Assembly (NCBI RefSeq): GCF_017357865.1
Contig: NZ_CP060096.1
Location: forward strand, 868,001-932,000
Direction: 5' to 3'
Length of the DNA: 64,000 bases
Origin: Aceticella autotrophica
GTDB taxonomy: Bacteria; Bacillota; Thermoanaerobacteria; Thermoanaerobacterales; Thermoanaerobacteraceae
The notes below the pieces were generated by a model, which saw nothing but the letters and a program-made list of their open reading frames with translations, was not told where the DNA came from and did not search any database. The translations under genes and the position numbers were made by a program. This document shows, piece after piece, positions 29,879 through 40,038 of this stretch (position 1 is its first letter; each line of letters opens with the position of its first letter).

Positions 29879-32800
29879 ATGTTTAACGAAAAGATAAATG
29901 TTGCAAAAGGTTTTCAAACCTCAGTCAACATTGCCTATGATTTATACAATGATGAAAAAGTAAGAAACTTTATCCCAACCATGTCGTCCTTTGATGTTAT
30001 AGAAGATGTGCTCCTTAGCACGACCAAAAGCGCAACTCAAAGGGCAAGGATATTGATTGGAGCCTACGGTAGGGGTAAATCGCACATAATTCTTTTGCTG
30101 ATGTCACTTCTTTTCAAAAAAGATGTGACTTTATTTGATATGTTCTTAAAGAAAATGAAAATACACAACTCAATGCTTTATGAATTTGTGGTTGATTATA
30201 TAAAAAGTGATAAGAAACTGCTCCCTATTATTGTCAGCGGAAGCAGTGCAAGCCTTACTCAGTCTTTCCTCAATGCTTTGCAGCAGGCTTTAAGATCGGA
30301 AAACTTAGCTGATTTAATGCCTGAAACCAATTTTAAGGCTTCTATCAACACAATAGAGCTTTGGAAGCAAAGCTACCCGGATACCTACGAGAAATTTGCT
30401 CAGACCTTAAGTGAGCCAGTGGATAATTTTATCCTCGCATTGAAAGAATATGATGTTAATGCTTATGAACGTTTTGAGAAGTTATATCCTACCCTTACCT
30501 CTGGTAGCACCTTTAATCCCTTTCTCGGATTTGATGTTGTAGAACTTTATGAAAAAGTAGTAGATAAGCTTCAGACGAAAGGTTATGATGGTGTTTACAT
30601 TATATATGACGAGTTTAGTAAATACTTAGAGTCAAGCATCGCGAGTGCTACTATCAGTGACATTAAGCTGTTACAGGATTTTGCTGAGAAGTGTGACCGT
30701 AGTGGAAACAAACAAATTCATTTAATGCTTATTTGTCATAAGGATATTGCCAATTATATCGACAACAGCCTACCGAAAGAAAAAGTGGATGGATGGCGTG
30801 GTGTGTCTGGTAGATTTAAGCATATTAATCTACATAACAACTTTTCCCAGATGTATGAGATTATTTCTGCTGTTATTAAGAAAGACAAGGCGTTTTGGAA
30901 TAAGTTTTGCGAGGAAAATAAATACAGATTTGACGATTTGACTCAACGTTTTACTTTGAACGGAGTATTGGATGAAAAAGACGAAAATATGGTGCAGACA
31001 GCAATCAAAGGCTGCTATCCTCTGCATCCTATTTCAACGTTCATATTACCAAGATTATCGGAAAAAGTTGCTCAGAATGAGCGGACCTTGTTTACCTTTC
31101 TGTCATCGGATCAGAAGTACACCCTATCTGCGTTTCTGAAAACAGCAGAGGGTGATTTTCCTATGCTTACTCCTGATTACATTTATGACTATTTTGAGCC
31201 GCTACTTAGAAAAGAGCCTTATACGAGCGAAACGCATAAGCTGTATAAGCTCACTTCTAATGTACTTCGAAAGGTTGAACCGGACTCTCTTGGAGCAAAG
31301 ATCATTAAGACAATTTCGCTTATTTATATCATCGAGCAGTTTGAAAAACTGCCACCTATTTTTAATATTATCGCTGATACTTTCAAAGATAGTGTTGGAG
31401 ATACCAAAGAAATTAGTAAAGTATTGTCCGAACTGATTGATAAAGAATGTATCGTTTATCTAAAGCGTAGCAACAATTACTTAAAACTCAAAGAAAGTAG
31501 CGGTGTAGATATCCCTGGTGAGATAATAAAGACCATTGAGAAAAATAAAAGTACATTAAGCGTAAAGGAGATTTTGAATAAATCTACCTTTGACAGTTAT
31601 ATGTATCCGACTCGCTACAACGACGAAAATGAGATTACACGTTATTTTGACTTTATTTTTATCGACAGTAATGAATTTTGGGCTGTAGAGAATTGGGAAA
31701 GGAAAATCGAAGGAACAGATGCAGACGGAGTGGTTTACGCCATAATCCCTAATAGTCAAGAAGAAATAGACATTATTAAAAAAGCGTTATTAAGTGGCCA
31801 GCACAACCACAATAGAATTGTCTTTGTTGTCCCAAATATCTATACCGAAATTGAAAAGATTGCCTATGAGTATAGCGCAGTAAAGCAGCTTAAATCTCTT
31901 GTGGTAGATGATGACTTGCTTTCTGATGAATACGATATTTATATAGAGGATTTAGAGGAAGTTATAGGTAGTTTTATATTTTCTTACGTAAGACCTGAAA
32001 CAGGTGGTGCGGAATACTTTTATATGGGTGAAAAAAAGAATTTGTACCGTAAAGCACAGATTTCTGCACTTCTTTCAGATATTTGCGAAAGAATCTATCC
32101 TTATATGCCAATAATCAATAATGAGTCCATAAACAAAAACGTTTTGCCTACGGTTGCTATCAATAGCCGTACGAAGTTAATTTCAGGACTTTTAGAGAAC
32201 GAATTAGAGAAGAACTTAGGATTGACGGGGACAGGACAAGATGTATCTATTATGCGAAGTACATTAATTCAAACAGGAATTTTGCAGAATGCAGACAATG
32301 TACCTGTTATTAACTTAAATCCTGATGATGCAAATATGCGGAATATGCTGACTACTATACAGAACTTTTTTACAGGTGCTAATGTAGGTGGCGGTCAGAG
32401 TTTCCGCGTGCTTTATGATACATTAACTCTTCCACAAAATGGTATTGGATTGAAAAAGGGAGTTATCCCGATTTATATTGCTGTAGTGTTACATCATTGT
32501 AAAAAGAACTTGGTTATAAAAAATAAAGGCAACGAGGTAAGAATTACAGCTGATCTTTTAAACAGTATAAATGAAAATCCTGATGAATATTCGGTTTTCT
32601 TAGAAGACTGGAACGAGGAAAAAGCAAAGTACATGACGGAACTTGAAAGCATCTTTAGTGAATTTGTTATTGAGAAGGAAAAGGCCTATAACAGCTTTTC
32701 CTTTATTGTGTTTGCTATGAATCGTTGGTATATGTCGTTACCAAAGTACGTTAAAGAAATGAGTAAAATTTATTGTGGTATCAATAGCAAGGAGTCTAAT

Positions 32801-33511
32801 AAACCTGTTCCGAGAGAACAAAAAAAATTTATTAATAGCTTAAGACAGATTGATAACAATTCCAGAGAATATCTTTTTGAAAAGATATTTACTTTCTTTG
32901 GAATGAATGAGTTTAATCTCATGATTCTTGATCATATAAAAGCAACTAAACAAGCTTTTGATATGGCAAAGGGCAACCTTATCAATGTGCTAATTTCTGA
33001 TGTGAAAACTATATTTGGAGGACAGAACACGAAAAATGCAAGTCTTACATCTGTTATTAAGGATTGGTATGAATCTCTTGGCGAAAATACCATCAATTAT
33101 CTGTTTACTAATAACGAAAGCAAAATCCTTGAGCTGATGAAGTCAATTACCAATGATGAAGTAACGTTTATGGAACGCTTAGGCAAAGCTGTCACATCTT
33201 TGAGGATTGATGATTGGAATGCAAACACTATAGAAATGTTCTTAAAGGACTTAGCTGCCTTTAAGGAAACTGTAAAGGACTTTGATAAAAATTATGCGGA
33301 TAGTAACGAAAATGCTTCCGAAATGTACAGGATTGTTTTTGTAGACAAAGATGGTAGCGAGGTAGTTAAGACGTTCAGTAAGACAAAATATAGTGACAGA
33401 GCAAAATTGCTCTTTAACGAAATTACAACTTCGCTTGAAGAAATGGGGCAGGCTATTTCTGAACAGGAAAAGCGTCAGGTCCTCATGGAACTGCTTGAAA
33501 AGATGTGTTAG
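29879..33511 (+). CDS. sspC: SspC-like large P-loop ATPase
   Basis: 1210 residues. Walker A IGAYGRGKSH (about residues 61-70) and Walker B-like VYIIYDEFSKYLE (about 240-252), followed by sensor-like LMLICHKDI. The long remainder is mixed alpha/beta without a recognised domain. Its size and place after the DUF4007 gene fit SspC, the ATPase of the SspBCD phosphorothioation complex. TTATGT start with weak GGGAG upstream. Confidence 0.75.
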   Translation: MFNEKINVAKGFQTSVNIAYDLYNDEKVRNFIPTMSSFDVIEDVLLSTTKSATQRARILIGAYGRGKSHIILLLMSLLFKKDVTLFDMFLKKMKIHNSMLYEFVVDYIKSDKKLLPIIVSGSSASLTQSFLNALQQALRSENLADLMPETNFKASINTIELWKQSYPDTYEKFAQTLSEPVDNFILALKEYDVNAYERFEKLYPTLTSGSTFNPFLGFDVVELYEKVVDKLQTKGYDGVYIIYDEFSKYLESSIASATISDIKLLQDFAEKCDRSGNKQIHLMLICHKDIANYIDNSLPKEKVDGWRGVSGRFKHINLHNNFSQMYEIISAVIKKDKAFWNKFCEENKYRFDDLTQRFTLNGVLDEKDENMVQTAIKGCYPLHPISTFILPRLSEKVAQNERTLFTFLSSDQKYTLSAFLKTAEGDFPMLTPDYIYDYFEPLLRKEPYTSETHKLYKLTSNVLRKVEPDSLGAKIIKTISLIYIIEQFEKLPPIFNIIADTFKDSVGDTKEISKVLSELIDKECIVYLKRSNNYLKLKESSGVDIPGEIIKTIEKNKSTLSVKEILNKSTFDSYMYPTRYNDENEITRYFDFIFIDSNEFWAVENWERKIEGTDADGVVYAIIPNSQEEIDIIKKALLSGQHNHNRIVFVVPNIYTEIEKIAYEYSAVKQLKSLVVDDDLLSDEYDIYIEDLEEVIGSFIFSYVRPETGGAEYFYMGEKKNLYRKAQISALLSDICERIYPYMPIINNESINKNVLPTVAINSRTKLISGLLENELEKNLGLTGTGQDVSIMRSTLIQTGILQNADNVPVINLNPDDANMRNMLTTIQNFFTGANVGGGQSFRVLYDTLTLPQNGIGLKKGVIPIYIAVVLHHCKKNLVIKNKGNEVRITADLLNSINENPDEYSVFLEDWNEEKAKYMTELESIFSEFVIEKEKAYNSFSFIVFAMNRWYMSLPKYVKEMSKIYCGINSKESNKPVPREQKKFINSLRQIDNNSREYLFEKIFTFFGMNEFNLMILDHIKATKQAFDMAKGNLINVLISDVKTIFGGQNTKNASLTSVIKDWYESLGENTINYLFTNNESKILELMKSITNDEVTFMERLGKAVTSLRIDDWNANTIEMFLKDLAAFKETVKDFDKNYADSNENASEMYRIVFVDKDGSEVVKTFSKTKYSDRAKLLFNEITTSLEEMGQAISEQEKRQVLMELLEKMC

Positions 33512-33523
33512 GAGGTGTTGACA

Positions 33524-34681
33524 TTGAATAAAACCGTTTACTTTGATAATGCAGCCACAACATTTCCAAAGCCTGAAGAAGTGTACATATTCATGGATAA
33601 ATTTTACCGTGAGTATGGAGTTAATGTGGGTAGAGGTCAACACAAACTGGCTTTTACCGCAAGTAACCTGATAGCAGAGACAAGGATACTCTTGCAAGAT
33701 TTGTTTCATTGTCCCAACAAAAAGGTGGTCTTTACCCATACAGCGACAGAGGCTCTAAATATTATTTTACAGGGTTTACCTATTGGTGATAATTATAATA
33801 TTTATTTATCGCCTTTTGAACACAACGCCGTAACAAGGGTAATAAACTATTTGCAAAGCATTTATAAGCTAAATATCCATACGTTAATGGTGGATAAGAC
33901 AACTTTTACATATGATTTAGAGAAAATCAAGTACCAGTTTGCAGATAATAAGCCCAATATAGTTGTAGTAAGCCATGCAAGCAATGTGTGCGGTGTTGTG
34001 GCTCCTATTGATGATATTTGTGTTTTATCAAAGGCTTATGAGGCTATCAATATTATTGATATGTCTCAAACTGCCGGACTGATAGACACTGATTTAAGCA
34101 GTGATGCTTTTGACTTTGCCGTGTTTGCTGGTCATAAAACATTGTACGGTCCATTGGGCATAGCTGGCTTTACTTGCTCAGGTAAAGTGAAGCTAGCACC
34201 ATTACTTTATGGCGGGACAGGAGTAGATTCTGCAAATCAGAGCCTGCCTGAAACAATACCTGAAAGGTATGAGGTGGCAAGTCCAAACATCATGGCAATT
34301 TCAGGATTAAATGCAGCATTAAAATGGATTGATAAAGTTGGTATTAAATCCATTTTCGAAAAGGAAAAGAAAAATCATAAAAGGTTGTTAGAAGTATTAA
34401 GGAATTTCGACAATATTAGAATCGTCAGTCCAACTAATGAAGACACAACAATAGGTGTAGTATCCTGTGTATTTGACGGTTACAGTAGTGACAGTATCGG
34501 GCAAATTTTAACTGAGCACGATATTGCGGTTAGAACCGGACTACATTGCGCCCCATCTGCACATCAATTTTTAGGCACTTTCCCTTCTGGTACTGTACGG
34601 TTTAGTGTTAGCTATTTTAATGATGATAGCGACTTTGAAAAGATACAAGAAGTGTTAGAGTATATAGAGGATAATGCTTAG
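33524..34681 (+). CDS. sspA: cysteine desulfurase (SspA/DndA-like)
   Basis: PLP enzyme of the class V aminotransferase fold that takes sulfur from cysteine as a persulfide. About 385 residues. Seen: YFDNAATTFPKP, VFTHTATEALN, VSHASNVCGVVAPI, the PLP Lys in FAGHKTLYGPLG, and the active Cys in RTGLHCAPSAH. It resembles the SufS/CsdA subgroup. AGGAGG before TTG 33524 fixes the start; GTG 33515 is inside the ribosome site. As fourth gene of the operon it is the probable sulfur donor for the SspD-like protein. Confidence 0.85.
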   Translation: MNKTVYFDNAATTFPKPEEVYIFMDKFYREYGVNVGRGQHKLAFTASNLIAETRILLQDLFHCPNKKVVFTHTATEALNIILQGLPIGDNYNIYLSPFEHNAVTRVINYLQSIYKLNIHTLMVDKTTFTYDLEKIKYQFADNKPNIVVVSHASNVCGVVAPIDDICVLSKAYEAINIIDMSQTAGLIDTDLSSDAFDFAVFAGHKTLYGPLGIAGFTCSGKVKLAPLLYGGTGVDSANQSLPETIPERYEVASPNIMAISGLNAALKWIDKVGIKSIFEKEKKNHKRLLEVLRNFDNIRIVSPTNEDTTIGVVSCVFDGYSSDSIGQILTEHDIAVRTGLHCAPSAHQFLGTFPSGTVRFSVSYFNDDSDFEKIQEVLEYIEDNA

Positions 34682-34783
34682 AGGTGAGTATATGAGAGAA
34701 ACTGAATTCGAAAATTTTTTAAATGCCGATTCTAACATTGTCAGCAAAACAAAGGCAGTACGTTCACGGAAAGACAGGGTGCT

Positions 34784-35457
34784 AAAAATCACGGGTTTTT
34801 ATAAAAATTTTGTGGACATGTGTGTTTTTTAATTGACTTTTTTTAAAAACAAAATATAATAAAGATGTAAATATAAGGAGGAGATAATATGCTTAAAAAA
34901 ATATGTTTAATTTTAGTTTTAGTATTATGTTTGACAATTCCCGCGTCAGGTTTTGTAGGTTCATCTACCGTATCCAACAGCGTTTATGGAAAACCTGCCT
35001 TAACAGATATAAGCAATCATTGGGCAAATAAAGAAATATCCGACTGGGTATCAAAAGGGCTTGCGTACGGATATGACAACGGTACATTTAAGCCTAACAA
35101 TTCTATAACACGCGAAGAAGCAATGTCAATTGTTGTAAGGCTTAAAAAGCTTCCGACTGTTTCGACGTATTATTTGCCAAACTTTAATGACGAATACAGC
35201 GTTTCAAACTGGGCTAAGGATGCAGTAAACACTGCCGTAGCTTATGGTTTGATATCAGGTTATTCTGACAACACAGTAGGTCCGGTTGGCAAAATAACAA
35301 GGGCAGAAACGGTTGTATTATTAAACAGGGCATTAGGCGATCTTCAGATTAAACCTGCACCAAAACCAACATTAAAACCAATACCATGGCCGATACCGCA
35401 GACAGGAAAGCATGAAATAACAATAGAAGACAATAAAGAGGCTTATGCGATATATAA
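34784..35457 (+). other. inserted segment carrying part of an SLH gene
   Basis: About 674 bases present between the two halves of the split gene. No transposase, inverted repeat or target duplication is visible. It contains a promoter, ribosome site, signal peptide and SLH coding sequence; the SLH frame stops only by running into host sequence (AAT TAG at 35459-35464). Looks like a captured fragment rather than a classical IS. Confidence 0.6.
34833..34860 (+). promoter_or_regulatory. promoter inside the inserted segment
   Basis: TTGACT (34833-34838), 16-base spacer, perfect TATAAT (34855-34860), then AAGGAGGAGA before ATG 34889. Reads toward the SLH gene and, beyond it, the helicase and ATPase genes. 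Confidence 0.75.
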
Positions 35458-35464
35458 GAATTAG
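34889..35464 (+). CDS. short SLH-domain cell-surface protein
   Basis: 191 residues. Signal peptide (KKICLILVLVLCLTIPASG), then two SLH repeats: about 37-85 (DISNHWANKEISDWVSKGLA, TFKPNNSITREEAMSIVVRL) and about 97-148 (NWAKDAVNTAVAYGLISGYS, ITRAETVVLLNRAL). A Pro-rich tail follows. SLH repeats bind secondary wall polymer, so the product would sit at the cell surface. The C-terminus is created by the junction with the split operon gene, so the original protein was probably longer. Out of place in a defence operon. Confidence 0.8.
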   Translation: MLKKICLILVLVLCLTIPASGFVGSSTVSNSVYGKPALTDISNHWANKEISDWVSKGLAYGYDNGTFKPNNSITREEAMSIVVRLKKLPTVSTYYLPNFNDEYSVSNWAKDAVNTAVAYGLISGYSDNTVGPVGKITRAETVVLLNRALGDLQIKPAPKPTLKPIPWPIPQTGKHEITIEDNKEAYAIYKN

Positions 35465-35683
35465 CAAGGTTAGAATGGTAGAACGTCATTTTAATATCTC
35501 ACTTGATGCTAGCGTAAGCGATAACGATAAAATGTATAATATATTGGTGCGAATCAAGCAGGAGATGAAAGATACTAACGGAAACATCTCAAACGCTTTA
35601 AGAAAATATTATCAGTTTGTCAATGGGAGAGTTTTTCCAGCTCTTTCACAATATCAGAGGGATGTTGAAATAGAGGTGAAACA

Positions 35684-37879
35684 ATGAGCTTACAGGATAT
35701 AGAAATTAAAAGTGAATATCGCTCACTGCTTGATAATGTGGCTAAGGATTTTTATATTCCTTTGTTACAACAAGCCGTATCATATAAAAGAGCTGTTGGA
35801 TTTTTCTCGTCCTCAGCGCTTGTTGAAATATCTAAAGGCATATCAGCACTTGTGAAAAATGGCGGAAAAATCCTGTTAGTAGCTTCCCCATATTTATCAG
35901 CAGAAGATGTGGAAGCAATACGTAAAGGATATGAATTAAGAGATAACATAATCAAAAAAGCTTTAGTACGTGAACTGAAAGAAGCGAAAGATGTCTATGA
36001 GAAGGATAGGCTTAATCTTTTAGCAAATCTTATATCGGATGGGATATTAGACATCAAAATAGCCTTTATCGAAGATGAAAATAAAATGGGAATGTACCAT
36101 GAAAAGATGGGTATTATCAGTGACGATTTTGGTAACAAAGTTGCTTTTTCTGGTTCAATGAATGAGTCGGTAGAGGCTATGACATTAAATTATGAAACTA
36201 TAGATGTCTTTTGCTCATGGAAAGGTGAACAAGATCGAGTAGCCGCAAAGGAAAATGCGTTTGCTTCTATTTGGAATGACTGTGAACCTAGCATTCGGAT
36301 TATTGATTTTCCAAATCTAAAACAAGAAATTATTGATAGATATAAAAAAGCAACTCCTAATTATGATATAGATAAGCATGAGTTTGGAGAAAGAATATAT
36401 GTATTAGATGAAGCAACAAAATATCGTTTAGGACCTGATATTCCACGGAATGTCCAGTTACATGACTACCAAATTAAGGCTATTGATGAATGGGAAAAGC
36501 GTGATTATAGAGGCATCTTTGATATGGCTACTGGAACAGGTAAGACCTTTACTGGTCTTGGTGCGATAGCAAGATTATCTGAAAGGGTATCAGACAAACT
36601 TGCCGTGATTATCGTTTGTACATATCAGCATTTGGTTGAGCAATGGGTTGAAGATATTGTAAAATTTAACATGAACCCGATTATTGGTTATAGTTCGTCC
36701 TCACAAAAGGATTGGAAACGCCGATTGGAGGATGCTATAAGAGATCAAAAACTGAAGGTAAGAAACAAAGAATTTTTCTGCTTCATCTGTACAAATGCAA
36801 CATTTTCATCGGATTTTGTACAGACTCAAATTAATAAGATAAGAGGCAATGCTTTATTAGTGGTAGATGAGGCTCATAATTTTGGGGCAGAGTATTTAAG
36901 TAAGTTATTGAGCGAAAAGTTTACATATAGACTTGCATTATCTGCAACGCTTGAAAGACATAACGATGAAGAAGGAACTGCAAAATTATTTTCGTATTTC
37001 GGAGAAAAGTGCATCGAATACTCTCTGGATAGAGCAATAGAAGAAAAGAAACTAACCAGATATAAATATTATCCCATCATCGTTACTCTAAATGATGATG
37101 AACTTCGACGATATTCAGAGCTTACCTATGAGATAGGGAAATGCTTAATAAAAGGGAAAAATGGGAAAGTAAAGTTGAGCGAAAAGGGTAAAATTCTTGC
37201 GTTGGCAAGGGCAAGGTTAGTTGCTGGTGCTGAGGATAAAATTACAAAATTAGAGGAATATATTAGGCCATATCTTTATGACAGACATATTTTGGTTTAC
37301 TGTGGTGCAACAAAACTACTCCGTGAAAACCAAGACTTTACTACGGTAGATGATGAAGATTTAAGACAAATTGATGTAGTCACTGATTTGCTTGGAAATA
37401 AACTCAATATGAAAGTATCTCAGTTTACATCTAAAGAAGATGTTGAAGAGCGAGAGATATTAAAAAGAGAGTTTGCAGATGGTGATACTCTTCAAGCCTT
37501 AATTGCGATTAAATGTCTTGACGAGGGTGTAAATATTCCCAAAATAAAAGTCGCATTTATATTAGCAAGTACTACTAACCCAAAAGAATACATTCAAAGG
37601 CGAGGCCGTGTGCTGAGATTAGCTGAGGGTAAGGAATATGCGGAAATTTATGACTTTATCGCCCTTCCTCGTCCTCTTGATGATGTACCTTCACTCACAG
37701 TGGAGCAAATGAAAAAGGAATTGTCTTTAGTAAAGAACGAGTTGTGCAGAGCTAAGGAGTTTGCTCGAATTGCTATGAATATGGTTGAGGCTGAGTCAGT
37801 TTTAGATGAAATCAAAGAGGCTTACTCTATTAACGATAACCTGATTACTTTCGAGGAGGATTTTGATTATGGACAATAG
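35684..37879 (+). CDS. PLD-nuclease/superfamily 2 helicase fusion (SspF-like)
   Basis: 731 residues. Residues about 15-220: phospholipase D-type nuclease domain with YHEKMGIISDD (HxK) and SGSMNESVEAM. From about 270: helicase with Walker A MATGTGKTFTG, motif II LVVDEAHNF, motif III ALSATLERH, and motif VI QRRGRVLRLAEG. Such fusions occur in phosphorothioate-linked restriction (SspFGH) and other defence loci. ATGA overlap with the preceding small gene shows operon membership. Effector role inferred. Confidence 0.78.
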   Translation: MSLQDIEIKSEYRSLLDNVAKDFYIPLLQQAVSYKRAVGFFSSSALVEISKGISALVKNGGKILLVASPYLSAEDVEAIRKGYELRDNIIKKALVRELKEAKDVYEKDRLNLLANLISDGILDIKIAFIEDENKMGMYHEKMGIISDDFGNKVAFSGSMNESVEAMTLNYETIDVFCSWKGEQDRVAAKENAFASIWNDCEPSIRIIDFPNLKQEIIDRYKKATPNYDIDKHEFGERIYVLDEATKYRLGPDIPRNVQLHDYQIKAIDEWEKRDYRGIFDMATGTGKTFTGLGAIARLSERVSDKLAVIIVCTYQHLVEQWVEDIVKFNMNPIIGYSSSSQKDWKRRLEDAIRDQKLKVRNKEFFCFICTNATFSSDFVQTQINKIRGNALLVVDEAHNFGAEYLSKLLSEKFTYRLALSATLERHNDEEGTAKLFSYFGEKCIEYSLDRAIEEKKLTRYKYYPIIVTLNDDELRRYSELTYEIGKCLIKGKNGKVKLSEKGKILALARARLVAGAEDKITKLEEYIRPYLYDRHILVYCGATKLLRENQDFTTVDDEDLRQIDVVTDLLGNKLNMKVSQFTSKEDVEEREILKREFADGDTLQALIAIKCLDEGVNIPKIKVAFILASTTNPKEYIQRRGRVLRLAEGKEYAEIYDFIALPRPLDDVPSLTVEQMKKELSLVKNELCRAKEFARIAMNMVEAESVLDEIKEAYSINDNLITFEEDFDYGQ

Positions 37880-38048
37880 TAATCCAACAATTATCAATGG
37901 TATTGAAATTGATACCGAAAAGGCACAAAAAATGCTGATAAAATTGATTATGAGAGAAAAGAAGAACATCAAAACAAAGCAGTATAATGATGGCGAAATG
38001 GTAAAGATGATTAAGAAGATGATTGAGGAGGAAGTGCAATGCTGTTAA
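37869..38048 (+). CDS. 59-residue protein, unknown
   Basis: ATG 37869 follows GAGGAGGATTTTGATT. The gene overlaps the helicase end by 11 bases and the ATPase start by 10, so it is a genuine coupled operon gene. The product is acidic/lysine-rich and probably helical (KAQKMLIKLIMREKKNIKT). No family recognised; perhaps an adaptor between helicase and ATPase. Confidence 0.7.
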   Translation: MDNSNPTIINGIEIDTEKAQKMLIKLIMREKKNIKTKQYNDGEMVKMIKKMIEEEVQCC

Positions 38049-40033
38049 GAACATTAAAGCTGAAAGACTTCCGACAGTTTAAAGGCGAACAGACTATATC
38101 TTTTGCTACTGACCCTGAAAAAAACGTTACAGTGATTATGGGTGAAAATGGATCGGGTAAAACTACTCTTGCACAGGCTTTTACCTGGTGCTTATATGGT
38201 GATACTGATTTTGACGATAAATCGATGCTTTGTAAAGCTACTGCACAAGCAATGCTTCCGAATACAGAAGAAACCGTTAGAGTAGAATTGAGTTTAATGC
38301 ATAGTGGTATAGAATACACTCTTATTCGTGAACAACGTTATACAAAAGACGGAACCGGAAATTTAAAGCGACCTAATAATACTATATTTAAGATAGCCTA
38401 TAAAAATAGTGATGGTCAGCGTGAATTTGTAAGAGATTTAGAAACCGATATACGAATGAAAGAAATCTTGCCTAAAGAGCTTTCTAAATATTTCTTTTTC
38501 GATGGTGAACGTATCGGGAATATGAGTAAGGAAATTCGAAAAGGTAAGAGTCAAGAATTTGCCCAAGCAGTTAGGGGGTTATTAGGGCTAAGTGCGTTTA
38601 CTGCCGCGTTAGATCATTTGAAAGGGCGTGCTCCTAAAGTATCTGTTATTCGTAGTTATGATGAGAGCTATGACTCTAAAAGCGATAGTAAGATTGCCCA
38701 ATACACAAAAGAAATTGAAGAATGCGAAGAGAAAATTGCAGGTATTGAAAAACGGTTAGAAGAAATCGAAAATGAAGAAAGCATTGCCCAAGAGAAATGT
38801 AACGATTTGAGTGAAAAAATTAAGGCCAATGCAGATAGTGAGCGCTTAGCCAAAGAAAAAGAGTGCCTACGTCAAAAATTACAAGGGTTAGTGCAGTCTA
38901 AGGTCTCAAATACTGCTTCACTCCTAAAATCTTTTAATAAAGATGCGTCTGCTTATTTTGCTAAGAAGCTAATGAAAGATGCTCTGAAGCAGCTATCGGA
39001 AGCAGATAAATTGGACAAGGGTATCCCTGATATTAATGCAAGAACTATTGAATTTTTAATTAAACGTGGAATATGTCTTTGTGGAAGTAAAATTGAGGTG
39101 GGTAATGATGCCTATAAGGAATTAAACAAGGTGTTGGAGTTTATACCGCCACAATCAATTGGTGCTTTGATAGGTCAGTTTGTAAGAGAATGTGAGTTAA
39201 AATGCAAAAGTTCAGATAGTATGTTTGATGATGTTTCTGATAAATATTCTATGATCAGAGACTTTGAGAACACCTATGCAGAAGTTGAAAATGAAATCAA
39301 GCTCATTGAAGAGAAACTACAAGGAATGGAAAAAGTGGGAGAACTTCAAAAAGACTTAATAAAATATGAAAAAGCATTAAGGCAACTTAGTGAAGAAAGG
39401 GATAATTTAAATCGTCAAAAAGGCAGTTTCGAAACATTAAGAGATCGGCGCATTACAGAAAGAAATGAGTTGACTCTGAAAGATGAAAATAATAGAAAAA
39501 TAGAAGTTTACAAAGCTTACGCCCAATATATGTATGATGTATTAGACACGCTTTATAAGGAAAAAGAAGCTGAGACAAGAGCAGAGCTTGAGAAAACTGT
39601 AAATGAAATCTTTAGAAGCATTTATAACGGTGGATTTTCGCTTTCAATTGATGAAAAATACAATATTCAAATTGTTGTCAACGATTTTGAGGTTTTTAAT
39701 GAAGATGTTGAAACATCGACGGCACAAAGTATCTCAGTTATTTTTGCTTTCATTTCAGGAGTCATAAAAATGGCCCGTCAAAGCAGAAATTCCGAAAATG
39801 AGATGTTGGTTTCTGAACCGTACCCTCTGGTTATGGATGCCCCTTTGTCTGCATTTGATAAGACAAGGATCAAGACTGTTTGTGATGCACTACCCAAAGT
39901 CGCTGAACAGGTTATTATCTTTATTAAAGATACAGACGGTGAAATTGCTGAAACAAACATGGGTAAAAAAGTTGGTATGCGGTACTTATTTGACAAAAAG
40001 AATGAGTTTGAAACATATTTAGTGACGAGGTGA
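38039..40033 (+). CDS. DndD/SMC-like AAA ATPase
   Basis: 664 residues with RecN/SbcC/DndD layout. N-terminal KLKDFRQFKGEQTISF and Walker A MGENGSGKTTLAQAF (about 35-50); FFFDGERIGNM (about 155); a first coiled coil (about 215-290), a hinge with CLCGSKI, only one CxC, a second coiled coil (about 410-500); C-terminal signature AQSISVIFAFISG and Walker B PLVMDAPLSAFD. Resembles DndD more than SbcC in size. Probably the ATPase of the restriction/effector part of the island. Confidence 0.78.
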   Translation: MLLRTLKLKDFRQFKGEQTISFATDPEKNVTVIMGENGSGKTTLAQAFTWCLYGDTDFDDKSMLCKATAQAMLPNTEETVRVELSLMHSGIEYTLIREQRYTKDGTGNLKRPNNTIFKIAYKNSDGQREFVRDLETDIRMKEILPKELSKYFFFDGERIGNMSKEIRKGKSQEFAQAVRGLLGLSAFTAALDHLKGRAPKVSVIRSYDESYDSKSDSKIAQYTKEIEECEEKIAGIEKRLEEIENEESIAQEKCNDLSEKIKANADSERLAKEKECLRQKLQGLVQSKVSNTASLLKSFNKDASAYFAKKLMKDALKQLSEADKLDKGIPDINARTIEFLIKRGICLCGSKIEVGNDAYKELNKVLEFIPPQSIGALIGQFVRECELKCKSSDSMFDDVSDKYSMIRDFENTYAEVENEIKLIEEKLQGMEKVGELQKDLIKYEKALRQLSEERDNLNRQKGSFETLRDRRITERNELTLKDENNRKIEVYKAYAQYMYDVLDTLYKEKEAETRAELEKTVNEIFRSIYNGGFSLSIDEKYNIQIVVNDFEVFNEDVETSTAQSISVIFAFISGVIKMARQSRNSENEMLVSEPYPLVMDAPLSAFDKTRIKTVCDALPKVAEQVIIFIKDTDGEIAETNMGKKVGMRYLFDKKNEFETYLVTR

Positions 40034-40038
40034 TAGAA

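Larger units (their letters stand above)
34692..35687 (+). pseudogene. small operon protein split by an SLH-gene insertion
   Basis: The 5' part starts at ATG 34692 after GAGGTGAGTAT and encodes MRETEFENFLNADSNIVSKT, KAVRSR; sense ends near 34783. The 3' part resumes at about 35458 (ISKVRMVERHFNISLDASVSD) and ends at 35687, overlapping the helicase start by 4 bases. Joined, they give one helical protein of about 108 residues. A frame from ATG 35445 exists but begins inside the insert. Function unknown. Confidence 0.7.

Noticed and set aside
35445-35687. Separate 80-residue gene starting at ATG 35445
   Set aside because: Its first codons belong to the SLH insert; the rest is the 3' half of the gene starting at 34692.
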